A program made the translations under genes and the position numbers. From Opitutaceae bacterium (GTDB taxonomy: Bacteria > Verrucomicrobiota > Verrucomicrobiia > Opitutales > Opitutaceae), in contig PLXR01000049.1 in the NCBI GenBank assembly GCA_003151495.1, positions 1 to 32,138 on the forward strand: a stretch of 32,138 nt of DNA, in the 5' to 3' direction. A model generated the notes under the pieces. That model was not told where the DNA came from. It ran no database searches and worked only from the letters and a program-made list of their open reading frames with translations. Shown in pieces: positions 14,401-23,336 of this stretch (its first letter is position 1; every line of letters begins with the position of its first letter).

Positions 14401-16005
14401 TCAGGCGACCCTAAAGGCGCGCGCCCCCGCGGCCCACCGCGCAAGCGCGAGCCGGTGGATCTTGGCGTTGTGGCGCACGTCGACGGGGAGATGCGCGCGG
14501 AAGAAGAAGGTCTTCACGGGCGACGTGTGGGCGTGCCCGAGCGCCAGGGCCCGAAGCTCCCCGGCGAGGCGCTGCGCGTCTGCGCTTCCCCCTGCCCTCG
14601 CTTCGACCACGAGCGCGGGCTCGGGGCCCAGTCCGATGAGGGCGCATCGCCGGGCCCGGGGATGGGTGCGGAAGACCTGCTCGCAGGGCTCCGTGAACAT
14701 CCTTCCCCCAGGGCCATCGACGCATTCGGCCTTGCGCCCGAGGAACCATAGCCGGCCGGCCTCGTCGATCATGCCGCAGTCGCCCATCCGGTGCCAAAAC
14801 GCCCCTGGGGACGAGGGGTCGGGTATCTTCGCAAGGTGGTTCGCGTCGGGCAACCCGTCGTACTCGCGGGTGACGTTTGCGCCGCGAACGACGACCTCGC
14901 CCACGGCGCCGGCCGGGAGCCCTGGCCCCATTGCTGTAACGGCCTGATCCGAGATCGGGATAATGCGGACGTCCACGCCCGCCACGGGCCGGCCGACGCA
15001 CGCCCCGCGCGTGGACCCGGCGTCGATCTCATCCACCGAGACCGTGCAGACCGGGAGCGCCTCCGTGGCCCCGTAGGGGCTGTGCAGGCGCCCGCCCGAA
15101 AGGAAGCTGCGCGAGGCCTCCCACAGGTCGGCGGGAACCGGCGCTCCCGCGCAGAGGACCCGTTTCAGGCTTGGGAGCTGGACGGAATGTGCGGCGCAGT
15201 GTTCGGCCACCTTCCGCCACAGGGTCGGGGACCCGAATGAATTTGTGACGCCCTCCTGGCGGATCGCCTGGACTATCCTGGCGGGGTCGGCCCTCGCGGG
15301 ATGGCGCGGGTCGATCTCCGGAATGATGCTCGTCATCCCGAGGGCAGGGTTGAAGAGCGTGAAGATAGGGAGGAGCGGGAGGTCGATTTCGCCGGGTTCT
15401 ATGGCGTAGGTGTCGCGGATCATGCCGACCTGGGCCTCGAACATCCCGTGCTCGTAGCGCACACCCTTCGGCGCCCCGGTGGACCCTGACGTGAAGAGGA
15501 TGGCGGCCAAGTCTCCCGGCGCCGCCGTGGCGGCATCGGCCGCCACGCCGCCCTGCGTCCGGACCTGCGCCGTGTGCGATCCGCTCACGGGCACCCGCAC
15601 CTCCACGCTCCGGAAGGAGCCCAGGCAAATGCGGGAGAGAAACTGGGCAACGGGGATCCCCACGAGCGCGCGCGGCCTCGAGCTCCGGACGCAGGCGAGG
15701 AAGTTCCCAAGCCCCATCCCCGGGTCGATGATGACCGGGACCGCCCCGAGCCTGAAGAGCGCGAACGCAAGCGCCACCAGCGGGAGCCCGGGCCTCACCA
15801 TGACAAGCGCGCGGTCGCCGCGCACTATCCCCTTCGCCCGGAGCCTCGCGCACCACGCATCGGTCTCGGCAAGGAGCTCGGCGAAGCTCAGCGCAAGGTA
15901 GTCGATCCCTCCCGACGCCGTCCTTCCCCTCGGCACCTTGAGTGCGGTAGCCCCGGGCTGCGCGGCGGCCATCCTTTCCAGATGCCGGGCGATGTTTGCG
16001 TTCAC
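14401..16005 (-). CDS. oleC: OleC-like beta-lactone synthetase (ANL adenylate-forming enzyme)
   Basis: This 534-residue member of the acyl-CoA synthetase/luciferase superfamily shows 'ILFTSGSTGAPKGVRYEHG' (phosphate-binding loop), 'SPYGATEALPV' (adenine motif), 'HRMGDCGMID' (ribose-binding Asp) and 'FLGRKAECV' (hinge). 'VIIDPGMGLGNFL' and the overall resemblance point to OleC. OleC activates a beta-hydroxy acid with ATP and closes it to a beta-lactone, the precursor of cis-olefins. Generic fatty acyl-CoA ligase is the alternative, but the adjacent OleD-like reductase argues for OleC. The GTG start overlaps the stop of the RNase D gene by 4 bp (GTGA), so translation is coupled. The C-terminal domain is short of the usual lysine-rich tail, as in OleC-type enzymes. 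Confidence 0.82.
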   Translation of the reverse strand: MNANIARHLERMAAAQPGATALKVPRGRTASGGIDYLALSFAELLAETDAWCARLRAKGIVRGDRALVMVRPGLPLVALAFALFRLGAVPVIIDPGMGLGNFLACVRSSRPRALVGIPVAQFLSRICLGSFRSVEVRVPVSGSHTAQVRTQGGVAADAATAAPGDLAAILFTSGSTGAPKGVRYEHGMFEAQVGMIRDTYAIEPGEIDLPLLPIFTLFNPALGMTSIIPEIDPRHPARADPARIVQAIRQEGVTNSFGSPTLWRKVAEHCAAHSVQLPSLKRVLCAGAPVPADLWEASRSFLSGGRLHSPYGATEALPVCTVSVDEIDAGSTRGACVGRPVAGVDVRIIPISDQAVTAMGPGLPAGAVGEVVVRGANVTREYDGLPDANHLAKIPDPSSPGAFWHRMGDCGMIDEAGRLWFLGRKAECVDGPGGRMFTEPCEQVFRTHPRARRCALIGLGPEPALVVEARAGGSADAQRLAGELRALALGHAHTSPVKTFFFRAHLPVDVRHNAKIHRLALARWAAGARAFRVA

Positions 16006-17177
16006 GCCTTGAGCGAAGGCGCCTCGGCAAGCAGGGCGGCCTGCCAGGGCAGGAGGATCTCACCGAGCTTCCGGGGCTCCCGGGCGATCTGCGAAAGCTG
16101 GGACCGGTTCGCGATCAGCGTCGGCTCGATGGAGATCTTCGCGGCGATCTTGTCCCGCTCCTCCTTGATCCGGTCGAGGAGGGCGATCTCCGCCTGGGTG
16201 AGCGGAAAGTGGTTGGGGTCGCGGCCTGGCCGGCGCGGGAGCGTGCGCGGGTCCCGCTCCAGGCCGGCGCGGACCGCCGCGGCGAGCGAGCCGATCAGCC
16301 GCCCGTGGCGCTTGCCGAGGTTCACCTCGGCAAGGATGGAATCCGCCGAACCGCCCTCGTCCGCGGCCGATGCGAGCCTGACCAGGAACTCGTTCGAGCA
16401 GACCTTGAAGGGGGGGGTGTCGAGCCTCTGCGCCTGGTCCTGCCTCCAGTGCCAGACCGAGTGCAGGACGCTCTGCCCCGCGGCCCTCAGGCGCTCGGAC
16501 TTGCCGATACGCCAGTCGTTCTCGTCCGGCGGCGAGAACCCGGTCACGCCGGCATCGATCTGCGCCTCGCACTGCTGCTCCATCCACCCGGTGCGGCCAA
16601 GCCTCTTGAGCTCCCGCGCGAGAAGGTCGCGCAGCGCAGGCAGGTACCAGACGTCGAGCGCCGCGTAGTCGAGAAGCTTGTCGGTGATGGGCCTCTTGGA
16701 CCAGTTGGCCTTCTGGCCGTCCTTGTCCAGCTTCACGCCGAAGTTGTCCTCGATCAGGGAGGCTAGCCCTATCCGGCCCCGGCCCAGCAGCTGTGCCGCG
16801 AGCATGGTGTCAAAGAGGCTCTTCGCCCTGAACCTGCAGAAATCGTGGAGTAGCCGGAGGTCGAAGTCGCTCCCGTGCATCACCAGGTGCTTCTTCGCAA
16901 GGCGGCGCCACAGCGGCTCCAGGTCGATCGGGGAAAGGGCGTCCACGAGGTAGACCTCCCCTCCCACAAAGAACTGAAGCAGGCACACCCGGACCCGGAA
17001 CCGGTACATGTTGTCGGCCTCGGTATCCATGACCACCTCGTCCGCCTTCTCTATCGCCTCGAGCAGCGGCTGGATCTGGCCCGGCTGGTCGATCAGGGTA
17101 AAGCCCGATATACGAGGGTGTTGTGTCTTTACGCCGAGAAGACGGCGCACCGGGTGCGGCAGGAAACGGGAAATCAT
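16002..17177 (-). CDS. rnd: Ribonuclease D (DEDD 3'-5' exoribonuclease with HRDC domain)
   Basis: This 391-residue 3'-to-5' exoribonuclease acts in tRNA and stable RNA 3'-end processing. Exo I is 'VVMDTEADNMYRF' (Asp51, Glu53), Exo II is 'HGSDFDLRLLHDF' (Asp106), and Exo III is 'LLDYAALDVWYL' (Tyr171, Asp175), completing the DEDDy metal site. HRDC-like helices occur in the C-terminal half ('LTQAEIALLDRIKEERD...'). It is the first gene of the rnd-oleC-oleD run and overlaps oleC by 4 bp. The start is ATG at 17177; the ~25 residues before the exonuclease fold begin 'MISRFLPHPVRRLLG'. Regulation is not evident, and the upstream 178 bp would hold the promoter. Confidence 0.9.
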   Translation of the reverse strand: MISRFLPHPVRRLLGVKTQHPRISGFTLIDQPGQIQPLLEAIEKADEVVMDTEADNMYRFRVRVCLLQFFVGGEVYLVDALSPIDLEPLWRRLAKKHLVMHGSDFDLRLLHDFCRFRAKSLFDTMLAAQLLGRGRIGLASLIEDNFGVKLDKDGQKANWSKRPITDKLLDYAALDVWYLPALRDLLARELKRLGRTGWMEQQCEAQIDAGVTGFSPPDENDWRIGKSERLRAAGQSVLHSVWHWRQDQAQRLDTPPFKVCSNEFLVRLASAADEGGSADSILAEVNLGKRHGRLIGSLAAAVRAGLERDPRTLPRRPGRDPNHFPLTQAEIALLDRIKEERDKIAAKISIEPTLIANRSQLSQIAREPRKLGEILLPWQAALLAEAPSLKA

Positions 17178-17224
17178 CGCAGTCCCGGGCAGCGTGGCTT
17201 GCCGGGGGGGCTAGGGCGATTCTT

Positions 17225-17247
17225 AAAAACGGTCCAACTTCCGGACC
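17225..17247 (-). terminator. Candidate Rho-independent terminator for the RHS operon
   Basis: On the minus strand GGTCC (17247-17243), a 7-nt loop and GGACC (17235-17231) are followed by a G and five Ts (17229-17225). The stem is short but GC-rich and sits ~110 bp after the stop of the last gene of the RHS cluster and before rnd. Confidence 0.45.
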
Positions 17248-17355
17248 TGCTATTCCCAGGTCGTCAATGGAAAAGGGATCCCAAACAAAACGACGCCCCC
17301 CTTCCTTTCTGGATCGAGCTGCCTGCGGGGTCTAGCTCTTGCGGGCCCCCTCAGT

Positions 17356-17925
17356 TCAATTTGCATTACCCTTCTCGTTCACCATTTCTTTCGAACTGCC
17401 GTCGGTGACCTCGATCGAGAAAACGGTCTTATAGCTAACGGATCCGCCGTGTGTATCGCTGATCTTGTCGCTAATAACCAATCGATACACGCCCTTGCCC
17501 GGGATTACAATTTTGAGCGGCTCCGGAAATTTTAGGCCCAGAGTTTGTCGATGGGCCAGATGCAGGTAGGAAATATTTTCCGCCCCACTGACCGACTTGT
17601 AAATTGGCATCTCCTCGTTGTCTTCGGAGAGCACATGAATCTCGGGAAAATGCACCAATCTAATTGTATCGCCGTCGATCGCGACAGGTATCACCAACTC
17701 TGAAGAGCTTCCCCCTGTTTCAAGCACCCGAATTGTAAGGTGCCCCATAAACTCGATTGCAATCTCGCGGTTTCGGGCAACCGCACTTGAAATCTGAAAG
17801 GAACGCTGACCACTAATGATCGCCTCAATCGTCCACTTGCCGTCAGCTCCGAACGCCAAAGATCCCGCAAACAATATACCGAGAAAGATACCTCTAGCTA
17901 GTTTGCTCACGATTACGAAGGACAT
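17356..17925 (-). CDS. Small exported protein of unknown family downstream of RHS; candidate immunity/partner protein
   Basis: I do not recognise the family. From ATG at 17925 it is 189 residues with a clear signal peptide: 'SKLARGIFLGILFAGSLAFG', then 'ADGKW'. The mature part is short, predicted beta-rich and mildly acidic, and includes 'KIVIPGKGVYRLVISDKI' and 'YKTVFSIEVTDGSS'. It begins 7 bp after the RHS stop (start codons further upstream at 17946 and 18018 would overlap RHS). Base composition is clearly more AT-rich than the rnd-ole genes on the other side and matches the 3' tip of the RHS gene, as if acquired with it. By position it could be the immunity protein for the RHS tip, acting in the periplasm. 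That is inference from gene order only; it could equally be an unrelated envelope protein. Confidence 0.65.
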   Translation of the reverse strand: MSFVIVSKLARGIFLGILFAGSLAFGADGKWTIEAIISGQRSFQISSAVARNREIAIEFMGHLTIRVLETGGSSSELVIPVAIDGDTIRLVHFPEIHVLSEDNEEMPIYKSVSGAENISYLHLAHRQTLGLKFPEPLKIVIPGKGVYRLVISDKISDTHGGSVSYKTVFSIEVTDGSSKEMVNEKGNAN

Positions 17926-17932
17926 TTGGGGG

Positions 17933-20900
17933 TCATTTTGAAGCATCAATGAATTTCTGTTTTTGAATTGCCTTAAAGTCGGTAACGTCGCGAATCCGTT
18001 GGCCAACCTGACCTGCATCTGCGCTTGAAAGTTTACTCGTGTCGATTTGCTGTAGGTTGTTCAATTCTGCCTCATACGCTAAATACTCATTTGCCGCATC
18101 GACCTTGCCGGGTCTGTCCCCCAAGTATTTTCCTGCGTCGCATTTGGATGAAATATTGGGATTGGCGGCGAGCGTTCTGTCTATGTGATTTTGTTCGTGA
18201 GCAATAGCGGCAGCTTGCACAACGGTCGATGTATAGCCGAACCCGTCAGGCGATGAAAAATAGGGATCCAACTGCGGTGTAAGCTTCCCGTTGTCATTCA
18301 CGACTACGTATCCCACTGCCAGTGGATCATGGCCATCCTTCAACGTGAAATCCGAGGCCTTGAATTTGAACGAGTGAATCTGGTCTTCTGTTGCGTCTAA
18401 TCCAAAAGGGTCGGACCAATTTATTGGATCGTTTCCGCAATAGGCATAAAGATTCAGCCCTCCGGCAATTCCTATGGGGTCGCGGTTTAGCCACCTTCCC
18501 AGATTGGGATCGTAAGCCCTGTAAAGCGTTAAGCTAAGCCCACTCTCCCTGTGGAAATAATCCCCAGTGTACCCAAAGTCGGCATCAAGATCACCGGAGA
18601 TCTTTGTTACTCGCCCATAGGGATCGTATTCATACCTCGCTCGGATCGCCCCTGTACGGTCGGTCATTTCCCGAATTGAACCTAGGTGATCCCGGGTGAA
18701 ATAATAAGAGATCCCACTAATCTGCTCCCCTTGCGCATAGAACCGCTTCGTGACAGTGCCCGAGCCATCCCTTTCCTCGCAAGGCCGGGATCCGCACCAG
18801 ACCCATTGCTTAACAATCGCGCCGTTCAGTGTTTCCTGCACCCTTCGATCCATACCGTCGTATTCGAAACCCGTGATGCCCGAGGCCTGGGTGATCGAGA
18901 TAAGGCGGTTTTCTGCGTCCCACTGGTAGGTTTGTCCTGCACCATTGTCTAACAAGTTTCCATTCGCATCATAGACAAGCGATCTAGTGGCCCCGCCCTT
19001 TACGGTCACCTGATAATTCTTGCTCGTGGTGTTTCCGTTTCCGTCCACTGCGACTATTCCCACCGTTTGCGTTCCGGGCGTTAGAGGCACATCAACCGAA
19101 AATTTCCCGGATACGTGAACCGCCGCAGGTATACCGTTGGCAGTCACATTGGCGGGCTCATTGACCGTTCCCTCAAACCGAATCGGTCCGGACGGCGAAA
19201 GCGCCGCGAGCTGGTTCATGTTATTGGTCGTTGCCGTGGCAACACCTTCGTCCACCTGCTCGCTTGAGCGGTTTCCCGAGGCATCGTAGCGATAGATGAA
19301 ATTAGTGCTCACGGATGGTGTCACCAAGGTCGGTCCGGTAGCTTGGAGAAGTTGATCGGCGGAATCGTACTGGAACGCCGTGGATACCGATGTCGAAGCG
19401 TCAATCGCCCTGGCCCAACTCTGTATCGTTCCCTCGACATTGTAATTGTAGGCGAACGTCGACAAGTTCCCGCCACCAACTGAGAGATTCGTGATCTGCT
19501 GCAGACGCTTGTCGCCGTTACCCATGGAAGCGCTCACATTTGGAAAATAGGAGAAACTGGTGACCTGTCCATTTGGTAGCGTGAAGTGATCGAGCCGGCC
19601 GGTAGTGCCGACATAGCTGTAGGAAAACGAGCCCAAGGGGTTCGTAATTGAGGATATGCGCCCCAGCGGGTCGAACACACTCGAGCTCGCGTTTGCCACG
19701 CCATTGATTGAGGCGGCAGTTACCCGACCCAGTTCATCATAGCTGTACGCAATTGTCGCATTCTGCATCGGACCAGCAACTGTTGCGAGGCGGCCGGCGC
19801 CAAGAGTGGGGATAGTCGGGACCAAGTTATACGTATAGCTTGTCGTTCCCGAGCCATCGATCCTGCTTGTTACGCGGGGATAGAAGGCATCGTAAGTGTA
19901 GTTAACACTTGGTGTGGCGACATGGGCGTTGGTGTAACTGAGCTGCTCAAGAGAATCGTCGCCGTAATACTGGTAATTTGTAACCTGACCCATCGCATCA
20001 GTCACCGTCTTCGGCCTGCTTGTTGCTGTCTCATAGCCGTATGTGACTCTTGTCCCGTCTGCGAATACCTTCTGAGTCAAACGGCTTTGGACATCCCGGA
20101 CCCACGTTGTCAAATTGCCAGATGGATCGATGATTCCAACCAACGCTCCGCAAGTACACCACTTGTAGAAGGTGCTTCGAAACAGTTGATCTTCGGTCTG
20201 AACCAGATGTTGCACCGCATCATGAACAAGGTGGGTAAGGCGGCCTTGCCGGTCCCGCCGCCACTCCAGATCCAAACGATTATAGCTGTTCTGCCTATAA
20301 GTCCCATCCGGGTAGGTCACAACCGTCGGCCGATCGAATCCATCGTAGTCTCTCGTAATCACATATCCGTCTGAATCTGTGGTGGTTTGCACTCGCCCAA
20401 GCCCATCATACGCGACGGCCAAGGTGGCTCCAGCAACCGGTCCCGTCACCAGATTCAGGTATCCATTGGCGTCGTATGAGAACGTTGTCTTTTCCCCTTT
20501 TGCATTGGCCGATGTCGCAAGTTGACCGCGGGGGTTATATGTAAATCTTGTCGCCTGGCCCGACGCATCCGTAGCGGTCAAAGGGCGATGCTGGGAGTTA
20601 TAGGTGAATTGGGCCAGAATATCGTGTTGCCCCCCGCTCCCAGTGCTTTGGTCCATTTCCATGAGGTCCATTCCGTAAAGGGAATCGTAGACAAAAGTTG
20701 TCATTCGACCGACCGGGTCGGTCGCGCTGGTCACTTTACCGAACGAATTATAGGTGTACGTTCTTAATTGGGTCGTTCCGTCGTCGAGAACGCGCCCCAC
20801 CGTTGATACATTCGACGTCGTGCCGTCGTACGACAGGACTGTTTGGCCCTCATAATTGTACCACGTCCGGGACGACTCCAAGGCCAGTTTCTCATTCTCG

Positions 20901-23302
20901 AGCAATCCGGAGCACTCACCGGATAACCCATGATTCCAATGGTAGAGATGGGCGGCGGTCTCATCGCCTGGCGCATCCATGTAAGCCTTCTTATCCCAGT
21001 AATACGTGTTTCGATAGGCCTGGTTGTCGGAAGTCACAAACATGTTCGCCGGGAGCGGCCCGGTTGCAGGGGGATTTTCTTCGGGTCCCGCGATGTAGTG
21101 GACTTCCTCGGTGCCTCCGAGTGGATCGGTAAGGTACAGGAATCGATCGGCGCCTATATCGCTAAATGAAAATATGCTCGTGCCATAGGGTGTGATTAAG
21201 GAGCTGATGAACGTGGAGGAACCCGAATAGTTGACGGTCGATTTGAGGCCCAGGATGTCGGTGATTGAAACCAATCGTCCCAGTGAGTCATATTCGATCG
21301 AACAAGTCCTCTGAAAGGGATCCATCACCCCGGTTATATGAAGGGAATCCAGCGGATCACCGTAGGACAAGGTGGTGACCTGGCCGATTGCATCCGATAT
21401 GGCCAGCAGCCGCGCGGACGAATCATAGCTGAAGGTCTCGGTGTTGCCGGACGGGTCGATGGCCTGTGTGAGAAAATAGCGGTAGCTGAACGCCGGGCCA
21501 GTGCGGAGGCCATAGACAAAAACGGATCCGTCAGGGTTGACCTGTTGGTAAGTGTTGGCGTCGACCTTGAAGAGATGAACATGGCTCTTCATTTGGAATC
21601 CATAGTCGTAGCTCGCCGGCACGGTGTGAAAAATGCCTGAGCTCGGGTAAATTGCGCTGCCTCCCCCTGGGACGCGGACGATCGGAGTAAAAACGATACC
21701 AGGCGACGGGGCCCCGGACGCGCCACCAGGCAAAGAGGTGCCGATTTCATCGACGAACGACAGCCAGTTGCTCACCCACTGCTGTCCAAAATTCCCGTAG
21801 TCAAACGTCGACGGCTGGCTGGCCTCGCGCTGGTTGTACACCAAGTTCAACGCGATCAAAGGGCCAACGGGGGGCTTGTAGCGAAGGGGCGTGTCACTAA
21901 GCCTGAGACTGCAGAGCATCAGGACGGCGCTGGCCCTGGGCATGCCTCCATCCATGATGTTGCCCCCATCGGAGATATCGCCCCCGTCGCTCACATTTGG
22001 GTCAAAGTCGTCTTCGCTCGATGGATGAGGATCGTTCGCGACAGTGGGAACCCGGTCAGTCGGCGGCAGCACCGGGCAAGTGGTGCTAGAATCGTCGGGA
22101 GTGGTGCACGAGTTGTCCTGGCCATTCGGAACCCCTTTACCCCAAACCGTGGCCCCTTCCGTCTCTGTAACCGATCGGTACCCCTGAGGGAGTTTCCCGG
22201 CTGCTATCAGCATGTATCCCGTTGACTCCGCGTTCAACGCCTCGTCCGTCGCGACAAATCGGGTGTTGGGGGAGCCAAACGTCGGGTCCTCAATCCGAGC
22301 TATGCCGCCCTCTTCCGATATAATCGCGGCAAAATGCCCGACCTTCCAATGGACAACCGCTGGCGCAACAATTTGAGCACCCGGCGACCGCTTCACCATT
22401 TGGAGGTTCAGACCCGCTTTCTGTGAAAGCTGCCAGATCCCCGTCAACGAGAACCCGTCTTTGCTCGACTTGGCGCCCAGGAGACAGGCCGGCATGGGGG
22501 TCTTCGGCGACGTGAGCATCTCGATCTTCTCGAGCGCCGAGGGTCCGCATAGAAAGGACGCTTCAGGATGGTTCTGCATCATCCAAAGTCCGCCCCGTGC
22601 TCCCGAGGCCAACTCGCTGTCCGTGCCTGTAAATGTCCGACCACCTATTTCCTTGTTAAGGGATACCAGAGCGTCGACACGCCCCACCCTGGCGTTAAGG
22701 CGCAGGAGCTGCGCAGCCGCATGATTCGCCAACCTGCCGGCAGGGGCGCCGTCAACAGGGGACGCCAGCTTCCATGCATTCTCGAACGAGGCAAAGGCCT
22801 TTGTAAAGTAACAGGTCCGCAGATATGCCTGCCCGAGGTTTAGCGACACACTGGCTGCCCATCTGGAGTTTGGATGCTGGGTCAGAAACGCCTCTAGCGG
22901 GAAAACACTGGCCGGCTCCGCGACATAGGCCCTGATCGCCCTGGCTAGGTCCGCATTGTCCGCCATGCTGACCGACGCGGCCGTCGGAACGAATGGGTCG
23001 GCCAAGACTCTGGCAGAGAATATTTCGAGGTCGGAGGGAATATCGGGCAGTCTGCTTTCGCCGTCTAGGGCCCCGGCAGGAACCACTCCTTTCGGCAATT
23101 GCCGATTGATCGAGACCGAGGAGGGTGTTCGGACAAGGGCGAGCTTCGGAGCCTGCGGACCGAATGCCGCAGGGGTTCCATCGCCATTGGCCACGGTGTT
23201 CGGGCCAAGGATAAGGCAGAGCACCCCCAAACCGATATTCGCCGCTAGCAACGGCTTTGACGACCGCCGGCAGCAGACAAACGGATAGCGTTTGTTGGAC
23301 AT
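17933..23302 (-). CDS. RHS/YD-repeat protein with N-terminal C39-like peptidase domain and C-terminal HExxH metallopeptidase tip
   Basis: This 1789-residue protein (from ATG 23302) has a hydrophobic export segment near residues 17-33 ('LLAANIGLGVLCLILG'). Next comes a short TPR-like helical region (~150-215) and a papain-like domain with C39-peptidase spacing: Cys252 in 'SFLCGPSAL', His323 in 'GHFAAI', and Asp339 in 'IEDPTFG'. Three 'DGG' motifs (ending at 441, 447 and 453) precede the RHS shell, which starts at 'GMPRAS' and continues with 'DTPLRYKPPVGPLIALNLVYNQRE'. YD repeats run to ~1560, interrupted by an Ig-like insert near 1375-1430. The RHS core has 'DHLGSIREMTD', 'GLYRAYDP'-type sequence ('TLYRAYDPNLGRWLNRDPIG') and ends at 'DPFGL' (~1635). 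The 154-residue tip contains 'AIAHEQNHID' (His1702, Glu1703, His1706) and a downstream acidic stretch 'NEYLAYEAEL', suggesting a zinc protease toxin. The predicted role is contact-dependent competition or surface function. Confidence 0.85.
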   Translation of the reverse strand: MSNKRYPFVCCRRSSKPLLAANIGLGVLCLILGPNTVANGDGTPAAFGPQAPKLALVRTPSSVSINRQLPKGVVPAGALDGESRLPDIPSDLEIFSARVLADPFVPTAASVSMADNADLARAIRAYVAEPASVFPLEAFLTQHPNSRWAASVSLNLGQAYLRTCYFTKAFASFENAWKLASPVDGAPAGRLANHAAAQLLRLNARVGRVDALVSLNKEIGGRTFTGTDSELASGARGGLWMMQNHPEASFLCGPSALEKIEMLTSPKTPMPACLLGAKSSKDGFSLTGIWQLSQKAGLNLQMVKRSPGAQIVAPAVVHWKVGHFAAIISEEGGIARIEDPTFGSPNTRFVATDEALNAESTGYMLIAAGKLPQGYRSVTETEGATVWGKGVPNGQDNSCTTPDDSSTTCPVLPPTDRVPTVANDPHPSSEDDFDPNVSDGGDISDGGNIMDGGMPRASAVLMLCSLRLSDTPLRYKPPVGPLIALNLVYNQREASQPSTFDYGNFGQQWVSNWLSFVDEIGTSLPGGASGAPSPGIVFTPIVRVPGGGSAIYPSSGIFHTVPASYDYGFQMKSHVHLFKVDANTYQQVNPDGSVFVYGLRTGPAFSYRYFLTQAIDPSGNTETFSYDSSARLLAISDAIGQVTTLSYGDPLDSLHITGVMDPFQRTCSIEYDSLGRLVSITDILGLKSTVNYSGSSTFISSLITPYGTSIFSFSDIGADRFLYLTDPLGGTEEVHYIAGPEENPPATGPLPANMFVTSDNQAYRNTYYWDKKAYMDAPGDETAAHLYHWNHGLSGECSGLLENEKLALESSRTWYNYEGQTVLSYDGTTSNVSTVGRVLDDGTTQLRTYTYNSFGKVTSATDPVGRMTTFVYDSLYGMDLMEMDQSTGSGGQHDILAQFTYNSQHRPLTATDASGQATRFTYNPRGQLATSANAKGEKTTFSYDANGYLNLVTGPVAGATLAVAYDGLGRVQTTTDSDGYVITRDYDGFDRPTVVTYPDGTYRQNSYNRLDLEWRRDRQGRLTHLVHDAVQHLVQTEDQLFRSTFYKWCTCGALVGIIDPSGNLTTWVRDVQSRLTQKVFADGTRVTYGYETATSRPKTVTDAMGQVTNYQYYGDDSLEQLSYTNAHVATPSVNYTYDAFYPRVTSRIDGSGTTSYTYNLVPTIPTLGAGRLATVAGPMQNATIAYSYDELGRVTAASINGVANASSSVFDPLGRISSITNPLGSFSYSYVGTTGRLDHFTLPNGQVTSFSYFPNVSASMGNGDKRLQQITNLSVGGGNLSTFAYNYNVEGTIQSWARAIDASTSVSTAFQYDSADQLLQATGPTLVTPSVSTNFIYRYDASGNRSSEQVDEGVATATTNNMNQLAALSPSGPIRFEGTVNEPANVTANGIPAAVHVSGKFSVDVPLTPGTQTVGIVAVDGNGNTTSKNYQVTVKGGATRSLVYDANGNLLDNGAGQTYQWDAENRLISITQASGITGFEYDGMDRRVQETLNGAIVKQWVWCGSRPCEERDGSGTVTKRFYAQGEQISGISYYFTRDHLGSIREMTDRTGAIRARYEYDPYGRVTKISGDLDADFGYTGDYFHRESGLSLTLYRAYDPNLGRWLNRDPIGIAGGLNLYAYCGNDPINWSDPFGLDATEDQIHSFKFKASDFTLKDGHDPLAVGYVVVNDNGKLTPQLDPYFSSPDGFGYTSTVVQAAAIAHEQNHIDRTLAANPNISSKCDAGKYLGDRPGKVDAANEYLAYEAELNNLQQIDTSKLSSADAGQVGQRIRDVTDFKAIQKQKFIDASK

Positions 23303-23336
23303 CAGATAGGAATCCCGAGCATTGGCAGGAGCGCTG

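Noticed and set aside
17178..17355. Possible missed gene between rnd and the orphan exported gene
   Set aside because: Only short frames occur. The region is adequately explained by a terminator-like hairpin and the rnd promoter region.
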